Shown here in pieces: positions 1 to 6,157 of a stretch of DNA of 8,496 nucleotides. Every line of letters starts with the position of its first letter. Position 1 is the first letter of the stretch. The stretch comes from an uncultured Rhodospirillales bacterium (GTDB lineage Bacteria; Pseudomonadota; Alphaproteobacteria; Acetobacterales; Acetobacteraceae). The position numbers were made by a program, and so were the translations under genes. The stretch covers positions 1-8,496 of the forward strand of contig CAIYPH010000158.1 of the NCBI GenBank assembly GCA_903928045.1. The letters are read 5' to 3'. Under the pieces are notes generated by a model that searched no databases, had not been told where the DNA came from, and saw only the letters and a list, made by a program, of their open reading frames with translations.

Positions 1-14
1 CGGCGGGCGGTCAC
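1..14 (-). CDS. Possible first codons of the next ccm gene (ccmG/dsbE?), cut by window edge
   Basis: Read on the minus strand, the ccmF stop TGA lies inside GTGA, so a GTG at 14-12 could start a downstream gene with a 4-base overlap. The visible codons would read M-T-A-R. The other junctions in this operon use the same kind of overlap, and ccmG/dsbE commonly follows ccmF in System I clusters. Only four codons are visible, so this rests on context alone. Confidence 0.22.
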
Positions 15-1981
15 GCGCGGGCGCCTTGCGCGGCGCGGCGTGCGGTGGCGGCGACGCGCCATCGGCGGTCCGACAGGCTGACCGCGGCGCCGAGAGCCAT
101 CACCAGGGCGCCGGACCAGATCCAGGAAATCAGCGGTTTCCAATAGGCGCGCACGGTCCAGCCGCCTTTGCCGTCGGGTTCGCCGAGGGCGAGGTAGAGG
201 TCGGCGAACAGGCTGGAGCGGATGGCGGTCTGGCTGGTGGTCTGCTTCTGGAGCGGGAAGAAGCGGCGCTGCGGGTGCATCACGGCGACGACCGCGCCGT
301 CTTTCAGGACCGAGATTGTGGCGTCATCGGCGGTGAAGTTGGGGCCTTGTTCCTTGGTCATGGCATCGAGCCGCACGTCATAGGCGCCGAGGCGCATGGT
401 GGCACCGATGGCGAGGATGTCGATCTGCTCGCGCTCATAGGCGGAGGCGGAAATGCCGGCGACGGTGATGCCCATGCCGAGATGGGCGAGCGCGGAGCCC
501 CAGGCGGCGCGGGGGAGGTTGCGGGCGCGGCGGAAGGAATTGGCGGCGGAGGTGCGGAACAGGGCGATGCGCTCGGCCCATTCGACGAGGGCGCCAACCG
601 CGGTCCAGGCGGCGAGGCCGAAGCCGAACACGGCCATCACGGGGCCGCCGAAGGTGAGATAGAGGCCGACCAGGACCACCAGGCCGGCGATGGCGAAGGC
701 GGCCCATAGGCGTTGCAGGGCGCCCAGCAGATCGGCGCGCTTCCAGCCCATCAGCGGGCCGGCAGCCATGGCGACCAGCACGGGGACCATCAGCGGCCCG
801 AAGGTCTTGTTGAAGAAGGGGGGGCCGACCGAGATTTTCTCCCCGGTCATCAACTCGAGCGCCAGGGGGTAGAGGGTGCCAAGGAAAACGGTGGCGGTGG
901 CGGTGGCCAGCAGCACGTTGTTCAGCACCAGCGCCCCTTCGCGGGAGACCGGGGCGAACAGCCCGCCGGCCTGCATGGAGGGGGCGCGGATGGCGTAGAG
1001 GGTGAGGGAGCCACCGATCGCGGCGATCAGCAGGAAGAGGATGAAGGTGCCGCGGGCCGGGTCCACCGCGAAGGCGTGGACCGAGGTCAGCACGCCGGAG
1101 CGCACCAGGAAGGTGCCGACCAGGGAGAGCGCGAAGGTGACGATGGCGAGCAGCACGGTCCAGCTTTTCAGGGCGTCACGCTTTTCGACCACGATGGCCG
1201 AATGGATCAGCGCAGTGCCGAGCAGCCAGGGCATGAAGGAGGCGTTCTCGACCGGGTCCCAGAACCACCAGCCGCCCCAGCCGAGCGTGTAGTAGGCCCA
1301 CCAGGAGCCGAGCGCGATGCCGAGCGTCAGCATCGCCCAGGAGGCGAGCGCCCAGGGGCGCACCCAGCGGGCCCAGGCGGCATCGACGCGGCCCTCGATG
1401 AGGGCGGCCACCGCGAAGGCGAAGGCGACGGAAGAGCCGACATAGCCGAGGTAGAGGAAGGGCGGATGGAAGGCGAGCCCGGGGTCTTGCAGCACGGGGT
1501 TCAGGCCGTCACCGTTGAGCTGCGGTGTGTCGGTGCGCAGGAAGGGGTTGGAGGTGAGCAGGATGAAGGCGAGGAAGCCGGTGCCGGTCATCGCCTGCAC
1601 GGCCAGCACGCGGGCCTTCAGCGTGGCGGGAAGCCGGCCGCCGAAGGCCGCCACCGCGGCGCCGCAGAAGGCGAGGATCAGTACCCAGAGGAGCATGGAG
1701 CCCTCGTGGTTCCCCCAAACGCCGGCGATTTTGTAGAGCAGCGGCTTGTCGGTATGGGAGTTGCGGGCGACGTTGATGACCGTGAAGTCCGACGCGATGT
1801 AGGCGTGCATCAGGGCGGCGAAGGCGATGCCGACGAGCGCGAACTGCACCATCGCCGCCATGTCGGCGAAGGCCATCCAGCCGCCGTGGCGGCGGGCGGC
1901 GCCGATCAGCGGGAGCGTGGCCTGGCAGATGGCGACCGCCAAGGCGAGGATCAGGGCGAAATGGCCGAGCTCGATCAGCAT
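11..1981 (-). CDS. ccmF: Cytochrome c-type biogenesis protein CcmF (heme lyase subunit)
   Basis: This is the core subunit of the System I cytochrome c heme lyase, an inner-membrane protein that takes heme from holo-CcmE and, with CcmH/CcmI, ligates it to CXXCH motifs of apocytochromes c in the periplasm. The 656-residue product has the family's usual length and is strongly hydrophobic with many membrane spans. The tryptophan-rich WWD signature (WGGWWFWDPVEN) is at residues 235-246. Histidines at about 172 (FHPP), 260, 302 (SVHAF) and 500 match the four conserved heme-related histidines of E. coli CcmF. The last 100-150 residues form a soluble, probably periplasmic segment followed by a final membrane span. 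The ATG overlaps the TGA of the upstream deacylase gene by one base (TGATG), so translational coupling is likely. Both cytochromes at 4290-6121 would be its clients. Identity is firm. Confidence 0.98.
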   Translation of the reverse strand: MLIELGHFALILALAVAICQATLPLIGAARRHGGWMAFADMAAMVQFALVGIAFAALMHAYIASDFTVINVARNSHTDKPLLYKIAGVWGNHEGSMLLWVLILAFCGAAVAAFGGRLPATLKARVLAVQAMTGTGFLAFILLTSNPFLRTDTPQLNGDGLNPVLQDPGLAFHPPFLYLGYVGSSVAFAFAVAALIEGRVDAAWARWVRPWALASWAMLTLGIALGSWWAYYTLGWGGWWFWDPVENASFMPWLLGTALIHSAIVVEKRDALKSWTVLLAIVTFALSLVGTFLVRSGVLTSVHAFAVDPARGTFILFLLIAAIGGSLTLYAIRAPSMQAGGLFAPVSREGALVLNNVLLATATATVFLGTLYPLALELMTGEKISVGPPFFNKTFGPLMVPVLVAMAAGPLMGWKRADLLGALQRLWAAFAIAGLVVLVGLYLTFGGPVMAVFGFGLAAWTAVGALVEWAERIALFRTSAANSFRRARNLPRAAWGSALAHLGMGITVAGISASAYEREQIDILAIGATMRLGAYDVRLDAMTKEQGPNFTADDATISVLKDGAVVAVMHPQRRFFPLQKQTTSQTAIRSSLFADLYLALGEPDGKGGWTVRAYWKPLISWIWSGALVMALGAAVSLSDRRWRVAATARRAAQGARA

Positions 1982-2472
1982 CAGCCGTCCTGCCTGATAT
2001 CGGCGGCGCGTGCGCCGGTGATGCGCAGCAGCTCCGCCGGTTCGGTGCGGAAGACGTGGCGCGGCGAGCCGGCGGCGGCCCAGATCGGTGAGAGGGGCAG
2101 CAGGTCGCGGTCGAAGACCAGAAGCGGTGGGGTGATGTGGCCGATTGGGGCGACGCCGCCGATGGCGAAGCCGGTGGCGGCGCGGACGAACTCCGCATCG
2201 GCCCGCTTCACCGGCACGCCAAGGGCGGCGGAGACTTTGGCGGCGTCGACGCGGTTGGCGCCGGAGGCGATCACCACCACGGCCCGCTCGCCGGCCCGCA
2301 GCACGATGGACTTGGCGATCTGCGCCACGGTGCAGCCCACCGAAGCGGCGGCCTCCTCGGCGGTGCGGGTGCCCTCGGGGAATTCGGTCACGTTGTCCGC
2401 ATGCCCGGCCGCCACCAGCGCCGCGCGCACCCGGTCAACCGAGGAGGATGGGACGGCGGCGGTTTCGCTCAT
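1981..2472 (-). CDS. YbaK/EbsC-family aminoacyl-tRNA deacylase
   Basis: The 163-residue product is a single-domain member of the YbaK/ProX editing family, which hydrolyses misacylated tRNA in trans (classically Cys-tRNA-Pro; relatives clear other mischarged tRNAs). Family hallmarks are visible: RTAEEAAASVGC at about 36-47, the conserved lysine in QIAKSIVLRA (about K54), SGANRVD at 70-76, and the glycine-rich motif GFAIGGVAPIGH at 101-112. No signal peptide is present, so it should be cytosolic. Its ATG overlaps the stop of the LysE-type gene (ATGA) and its TGA overlaps the ccmF start, so it sits inside a coupled operon. Which mischarged tRNA it clears cannot be told from the sequence, so no symbol is given. 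The family call is secure; the link with cytochrome maturation is probably co-expression only. Confidence 0.93.
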   Translation of the reverse strand: MSETAAVPSSSVDRVRAALVAAGHADNVTEFPEGTRTAEEAAASVGCTVAQIAKSIVLRAGERAVVVIASGANRVDAAKVSAALGVPVKRADAEFVRAATGFAIGGVAPIGHITPPLLVFDRDLLPLSPIWAAAGSPRHVFRTEPAELLRITGARAADIRQDG

Positions 2473-3092
2473 ACGTGCTCCAGAATGGTGCCGACGGCGA
2501 GGCGGCCGCCGAACGCGATGAAGATGGTGCCGGCGCCGCGATCGATCCAGCGCCGCAGCCGGCGGAACAGGGATGCGACCGGTGGGGCCGAAATCATGCA
2601 AGCGAGCAGCCCATACCAGAGCAGCGATATCGTCACCATCTCCGCCACCGTCGCCAGCCCCAGCGATAGCGGCGCCCCCGGCGGCAGGACGGCGGTGAAC
2701 AGGCTGCCCACCAGCAGCGCGGATTTCGGGTTGGACAGGCTGGTGACCAGCCCGAAGCGGAAGGCGGCCCCGCGCGCCTCGCTCTGCTCCGCCCGCTCCG
2801 GACGGAAACTGCCGAGGATGATGCGGGCGCCGATCCAGCACAGATAGGTACCGCCGATCAGTTTCAAGCCGCCATACAGCCATGGCGCCAGCACGAACAG
2901 CACCTGCACCCCGAACAGCCCCGCCAATGCCCAGGCGGCGCTGCCGATCCCGAGGGCCGCGACCGTCACCAGCGCCTCGCCGCGCGATCGCAGCGCCGCC
3001 ATCCGCGCCACCGCGAGGAAGTTCGGCCCCGGGGTTACGACCGCCACCAGCCATATCGCGGCCACTGTCGCCATCATCGCGGGCGGCGGCAT
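2469..3092 (-). CDS. LysE/RhtB-family amino-acid exporter
   Basis: The 207-residue product has the size and profile of the LysE/RhtB translocators, inner-membrane exporters of amino acids or small metabolites with about six membrane segments. Family motifs are the N-terminal TPGPNFLAVAR (residues 20-30) in the first helix and SLSNPKSALLVGSLF (118-132) in the middle of the chain, followed by further hydrophobic segments at about 142-170 and 188-203. The ATG is supported by an AGGAG at 3100-3104 with a 7-base spacer. Met6 and Met7 could serve as starts but lack that spacing. Its stop overlaps the start of the deacylase gene by four bases, and it diverges from hemW across 26 bp. Substrate cannot be inferred. 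It appears to be the first gene of the operon running towards ccmF, so its promoter probably lies within the 5' part of hemW. Confidence 0.93.
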   Translation of the reverse strand: MPPPAMMATVAAIWLVAVVTPGPNFLAVARMAALRSRGEALVTVAALGIGSAAWALAGLFGVQVLFVLAPWLYGGLKLIGGTYLCWIGARIILGSFRPERAEQSEARGAAFRFGLVTSLSNPKSALLVGSLFTAVLPPGAPLSLGLATVAEMVTISLLWYGLLACMISAPPVASLFRRLRRWIDRGAGTIFIAFGGRLAVGTILEHV

Positions 3093-3118
3093 GGGGAAAC
3101 TCCTGTATAGCGGGGCGC
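3093..3118. promoter_or_regulatory. Very short divergent intergenic gap (lysE-type gene / hemW)
   Basis: Only 26 bp separate two divergent start codons. On the minus strand the gap holds the AGGAG of the exporter gene (3100-3104). On the plus strand there is no good Shine-Dalgarno sequence for hemW, only GGGG three bases before the ATG. A TATAGC at 3106-3111 could be a -10 element that would start hemW transcription at or next to its ATG, giving a nearly leaderless message, but no convincing -35 was found. The promoters must otherwise lie inside the opposing genes. Confidence 0.35.
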
Positions 3119-4279
3119 ATGACGCCGCATGATGAACCGATCGCCCTTTATATCCACTGGCCTTTCTGCCTGGCCAAGTGCCCGTACTGCGATTTCAACT
3201 CCCATGTGCGTGAGCGGATCGACCAGACCCGCTTCGCCGCCGCCCTGCGCCGCGAACTGGCCTGGGAGGCCGAGCGCCTCGGCCGCCGCCCGCTCGCCTC
3301 GATCTTCTTCGGCGGCGGGACGCCGAGCCTGATGGCGCCCGAGACCGTCGCGGCACTGATAGCCGACGCAACCGCGTGCTTCCCGCCGCTGCCCGACGTC
3401 GAGATCACGCTGGAGGCCAACCCGACCAGCGTCGAGGCGAGCCGGTTTCGCGCGTATCGGCAGGGGGGCGTCAACCGGGTGTCGCTGGGCGTGCAGAGCC
3501 TCGATGCCGCCGATCTCGCGCGGCTCGGCCGGCAGCACAGCGTCGGCCAGGCGATGGCGGCGCTCGATCTCGCGCGCGAGATTTTCCCCCGGCTGTCCTT
3601 CGACCTGATCTACGCCCGCCCCGGCCAGACCCTGCCGGCCTGGCGGGCGGAGCTTAGGGCGGCGCTGTCGCGCGCGGCGGATCACCTTTCGCTCTACCAG
3701 CTCACCATCGAGCCCGGCACCGCCTACCAGGCCCTGCATCGCCGCGGCGAGATCGTGCTGCCGGACGATGACACCGCGGCCGAACTTTATGACGCGACCG
3801 CCGAGGAGGCCGCCCGCTTCGGCCTGCTGCCCTATGAGGTGTCGAACTACGCCGCGACGGGGGCGGAGAGCCGGCACAACCTCGCCTAGTGGCGCTACCG
3901 CGACTACGCCGGCATCGGGCCCGGGGCGCATGGGCGGGTGACGGTCGGCGGGACGCTGCTTGCCACTCGACGCCATCGGGCACCGGAACCATGGGCCGAG
4001 CGTGTCGAGGCCCAGGGGCATGGGACCACGCATGAGGACCCGGTCAGCGCCGAGGACCGCGCCCGCGAAATGCTGCTGATGGGGCTGCGGTTGACCGAGG
4101 GCATCGATCCCGCCCGCTTCGCCGCCCGCACTGGTATGACGCTGGAGGCGGCGATCGATCCGGACGTGCTCGCCCAGGCCATTGACGCCGAGTATCTCAC
4201 CCACACGCCAACCCGGCTCGCCGCGACGCCTGAAGGCCGCAAGCGGCTTGATGCGCTGCTTGCGGCCTTGGTGCAGTGA
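3119..4279 (+). pseudogene. hemW: Radical SAM heme chaperone HemW, interrupted by an in-frame amber codon
   Basis: HemW, formerly annotated as oxygen-independent coproporphyrinogen III oxidase-like, binds a [4Fe-4S] cluster, SAM and heme in the cytoplasm and delivers heme to apoproteins. The radical-SAM CX3CX2C motif is at Cys17, Cys21 and Cys24 (FCLAKCPYC). GGGTPS is at 65-70, LEANPTS at 98-104, VSLGVQSLD at 121-129, FDLIYARPGQT at 161-171, and LPYEVSNYA with SRHNLA at 237-256. Codon 257 is TAG (3887-3889), exactly where homologues have Tyr in HNLAYWRY. The same frame then continues WRYRDYAGIGPGAHG through a normal HemW C-terminal domain to TGA at 4277-4279. Without the amber codon the protein would be 386 residues, normal for the family. 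Termination at codon 257 would remove the GIGPGAHG loop and the C-terminal domain. Nothing else looks decayed, so a recent nonsense mutation, a sequencing error or suppression are all possible. The gene converges on the cytochrome-porin gene 10 bp away. Confidence 0.88.
3887..3889 (+). other. In-frame amber (TAG) codon within hemW
   Basis: The reading is GCC TAG TGG CGC TAC. The residues before (SRHNLA) and after (WRYRDYAGIGPGAHG) belong to one conserved HemW motif in which the interrupted position is Tyr, so a single change of TAC or TAT to TAG explains it. The frame is unchanged on both sides, so this is not a frameshift. None of the nine terminal stops readable in the window is TAG: eight are TGA and one is TAA. 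Confidence 0.9.
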
Positions 4280-4289
4280 GGGCGTCAGG

Positions 4290-5657
4290 TCAGAAAATCA
4301 GCCAGGTGAAGAGGTAGATCGTGTTGTTGTCCCGGGCGTTGCGGCCGGTACCGTCGTAGTTGTTCACCGCGCCGTTGAACTCCGTGAAGGCGGTGTATTG
4401 CGCGCCGAAGCGCAGATTGGCCCAGGGCGAACCCCAGCTGCCATCCTTGCCGAAGGGGATCCAGTCGGCCTCGAGCAGCAGACCGGTGCTGTTGGGGCGC
4501 CCGGTGCGGCTGCCATAATAGGTGGCGTCCGAGGTGCCCCAGGTCCGCACCAGTCCGGCGGTCAGGCCGTAGGTGTTCATGTAGTAGTAGGAAGCGTTGA
4601 AGCGGAGCTGGTCGAGCCCGTGTTTCGAGGTATCCGCCCCGCCCTGCCCCGCCGTCGCACTCAGCGACTGGGACTCGTGCAGACCGATGGCCTGCAGGGT
4701 GACGGTGTGGGTGCCATCGCCGATGTACTGGTAGGAGGCGTCGGCCGCGAGGTCACTGTATTTGTCGCTCCCAATGCCCGAGACGTAGTTGGGCTGGATG
4801 GCGGCGGCCATGCCGAGCAGGCCGACATGGGCGGACTGGCCGTTCCAGTTCCACTCATAGGCGATGCGGCCGTAGGGGGCGACGCCGTTGATGGTGCCCA
4901 TCCCCGGGAAGGTGCCGAAGAACTTGGCCGTTCCCTGTTCCATGGCGCGGTAGCCGCCGAACTCGACATAGAGCGCGTTGTTCCACCAGGCATAGGCGGT
5001 GGCGCCGATGGTCGACCCGGCGAGACCGCCGGCGAGCAGCGGATTGGCGCCAGGCGTCAGGTTCAGCGGCGAGGCGACATAGGGGAAGCCCCAGGCGAAG
5101 GTGGTGTGATAGGGGTCCTGCACCGTCGGGTTGTTGTTCAGCGAAATGCCGACGCGGATGGTCGAGTCGCCATAGTCGAACGGCGCGGTGACCCGAATGT
5201 CGCTGTTATCGAGGAAGAAGGTGGGCGAGGCCGGGTCCGGCGAGGCGGCGTTGACGCCGTTATAGGTCGCCTGGACCAGCGCGCCGACATAGTCGTTGAC
5301 GCGATGGCCGAAGAAAATGCTGACCTGATCGATCGCGAAGTTGTTGTTGCTCGCGAAATGCGTCGAGGCCGCGCCGGGCTGGGCTTTGGCGGTGTTGCTG
5401 AAGGACGAGAGCACCATGGCGGAAAACGGGATCTTGCTGCGCAGCGTTTCCTCGCCGCCCCCCTGGGTGAAGCCCCCGATCTTGAAGGCGCGGCCGAAGG
5501 GCGTGAGCTGCGGACCGAAGCCGCCGACATGGCAGGCGGTGCAGGGCTGCCCGGTCTGGGCGGCGAAGCTTGGCACCGCCTCGGCCGTTCGGGCGAAGCC
5601 GAACAAGGCGACGACCGTGACCGCGGCGCCAAAAATTGCTGTTCGTAAACCAAACAT
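4290..5657 (-). CDS. Outer-membrane monoheme cytochrome-porin fusion (Cyc2-like architecture)
   Basis: The 455-residue product begins with a signal peptide (cleavage predicted after AEA at about 25-27). The mature start VPSFAAQTGQPC carries one c-type heme motif, CTACH, at 39-43, then QLTPFGRAFKIGGFT at 50-64. The remaining 380 or so residues look like a beta-barrel: alternating aromatic and polar strands separated by Gly/Asn/Asp-rich turns, low charge, and a last strand NTIYLFTWLIF ending in Phe, the usual signal for outer-membrane insertion. An N-terminal monoheme domain joined to a barrel is the plan of Cyc2, the iron-oxidising porin-cytochrome. Similar proteins of unknown role are common in Proteobacteria, so iron oxidation is not shown. 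The ATG at 5657 is chosen over an upstream in-frame TTG at 5672 because GGGGAG lies 7 bases before it and the signal peptide starts cleanly there. A soluble cytochrome c gene lies 92 bp upstream, and an FNR-type box lies between them. Confidence 0.82.
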   Translation of the reverse strand: MFGLRTAIFGAAVTVVALFGFARTAEAVPSFAAQTGQPCTACHVGGFGPQLTPFGRAFKIGGFTQGGGEETLRSKIPFSAMVLSSFSNTAKAQPGAASTHFASNNNFAIDQVSIFFGHRVNDYVGALVQATYNGVNAASPDPASPTFFLDNSDIRVTAPFDYGDSTIRVGISLNNNPTVQDPYHTTFAWGFPYVASPLNLTPGANPLLAGGLAGSTIGATAYAWWNNALYVEFGGYRAMEQGTAKFFGTFPGMGTINGVAPYGRIAYEWNWNGQSAHVGLLGMAAAIQPNYVSGIGSDKYSDLAADASYQYIGDGTHTVTLQAIGLHESQSLSATAGQGGADTSKHGLDQLRFNASYYYMNTYGLTAGLVRTWGTSDATYYGSRTGRPNSTGLLLEADWIPFGKDGSWGSPWANLRFGAQYTAFTEFNGAVNNYDGTGRNARDNNTIYLFTWLIF

Positions 5658-5664
5658 GGCTCGT

Positions 5665-5670
5665 CTCCCC
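5665..5670 (-). promoter_or_regulatory. Ribosome binding site of the cytochrome-porin gene
   Basis: GGGGAG on the minus strand, 7 bases before the ATG at 5657-5655. It decides between that ATG and the in-frame TTG at 5672, which would begin just upstream of this site and leave it useless. Confidence 0.65.
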
Positions 5671-5678
5671 AATCACTT

Positions 5679-5730
5679 CGGGAAGACAATGCACCTTCGA
5701 GGACGCTGGCCCATTGATCTCAATCAATGG
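5679..5730 (-). promoter_or_regulatory. Putative FNR/FixK-type class II promoter of the cytochrome-porin gene
   Basis: A perfect TTGAT-N4-ATCAA box, TTGATCTCAATCAA, lies at 5714-5727, flanked symmetrically by CCA and TGG. It is the classical site of FNR, Anr, FnrL and FixK regulators, which respond to low oxygen. Its centre is 5720.5. A class II activated promoter has the box at -41.5, which puts the start site near 5679 and the -10 hexamer at 5691-5686. Read on the minus strand, that hexamer is CATTGT, a weak match keeping A2 and T6 of TATAAT. This leaves a leader of about 22 bases with the GGGGAG ribosome site inside it. The box is seen; regulator identity and activation are inferred. Confidence 0.72.
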
Positions 5731-5737
5731 GCGCAGC
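5705..5737. repeat. Strong inverted repeat (hairpin) between the two cytochrome genes, containing the FNR-type box
   Basis: The arms CCATTGAT (5711-5718) and ATCAATGG (5723-5730) surround the loop CTCA. Two more G-C pairs extend the stem to 5709/5732, then one bulged base (5733) and four more pairs (5705-5708 with 5734-5737) give about 14 pairs in all. It lies 13 bases beyond the stop of the soluble cytochrome gene. There is no T-run on the minus strand after it, so it is not a classical intrinsic terminator. It may still protect the 3' end of the upstream message or weaken read-through. Its core is fully explained as the operator palindrome. Confidence 0.6.
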
Positions 5738-5749
5738 CAATTATTGGAA

Positions 5750-6121
5750 TTATTTAATGGTCCCGAGATATGCGATGACATCCGCGCGCTGTTCAGCGCT
5801 CTTGATGCCGGCAAATGTCATCGTCGTGCCGGGGACCAGCGCCTTCGGGTTAGTGAGATAGGTATCGAGCGTGGCCGGATCCCACGTCAGATTGGCGCCC
5901 TTGTTGGCGGCCGAATAGCGGAAGCCGTCGATGGAGCCCGACTTGCGTCCGACAATGCCGAACAGGCTGGGGCCGACGAGATTGCGGCCGGCGGCCACCG
6001 CGTGGCAGGCGCTGCACTGGGTTTTGAAAATTTTCTGCCCGCTTTCGGGATCGGCGGCGGCGGCAGGTTGGGCGACGGCAAAAGCGGCGGCCAGCACGGC
6101 CATGGTAGCGAATGCACGCAT
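5750..6121 (-). CDS. Periplasmic class I cytochrome c (cytochrome c2/c550 type)
   Basis: The 123-residue precursor has a signal peptide ending at about AAAA (20-23), so the mature protein of about 100 residues is exported. The single heme motif CSACH is at 36-40. NLVGPSLFGIVGRKSG follows at 47-62, then the YSAANKG and LTWD segments, and the distal Met ligand in VPGTTMTFAGI (Met101). The C-terminal helix SAEQRADVIAYLGTIK closes the fold. All are hallmarks of soluble His/Met cytochromes that shuttle electrons to oxidases or bc1-type complexes. The start is the ATG at 6121, preceded by AGGAGG at 6130-6135 with an 8-base spacer; the longer frame back to 6229 would destroy the signal peptide. It is a client of Ccm. 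It lies upstream of the cytochrome-porin gene and 76 bp downstream of the ABC ATPase gene. Partnership with the porin fusion is inferred from adjacency. Confidence 0.95.
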   Translation of the reverse strand: MRAFATMAVLAAAFAVAQPAAAADPESGQKIFKTQCSACHAVAAGRNLVGPSLFGIVGRKSGSIDGFRYSAANKGANLTWDPATLDTYLTNPKALVPGTTMTFAGIKSAEQRADVIAYLGTIK

Positions 6122-6129
6122 AATGAAAA

Positions 6130-6135
6130 CCTCCT
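6130..6135 (-). promoter_or_regulatory. Ribosome binding site of the cytochrome c gene
   Basis: A consensus AGGAGG on the minus strand, 8 bases before the ATG at 6121-6119. It is the strongest Shine-Dalgarno sequence in the window, fixes the start of the 123-residue cytochrome precursor and suggests high translation. Confidence 0.8.
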
Positions 6136-6157
6136 GACTTAGCGCTGAAACGCCGCC

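Noticed and set aside
713..2521. 602-codon open frame on the plus strand
   Set aside because: It lies antisense to ccmF and the deacylase gene. Its product is a Gly/Glu/Gln/His-rich low-complexity chain with no motif, as expected from the complement of GC-rich genes; the minus-strand genes have clear homology and overlapping starts.
3887..3889. Pyrrolysine or genome-wide amber reassignment
   Set aside because: Pyrrolysine is not expected at a structural Tyr of HemW, and one codon gives no support for recoding; kept only as an alternative to be excluded.
3074..4204. 376-codon open frame on the minus strand opposite hemW
   Set aside because: It has no recognisable motif and runs from inside hemW into the exporter gene. 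The plus strand holds the HemW motifs, so this is a shadow, despite the amber codon in hemW.
3938..4279. Separate small gene starting at GTG 3938
   Set aside because: It is the C-terminal part of HemW in the same frame, without a ribosome site or independent domain; it is the tail of the interrupted gene.
4182..5648. 488-codon open frame on the plus strand opposite the cytochrome-porin gene
   Set aside because: Its product is Gly/Val/Glu-rich without domains. The minus-strand frame has a signal peptide, CXXCH and barrel features.
5658..5672. TTG start for the cytochrome-porin gene
   Set aside because: It would begin upstream of its own best ribosome site and add MGRRA before a complete signal peptide; the ATG at 5657 has GGGGAG at correct spacing.
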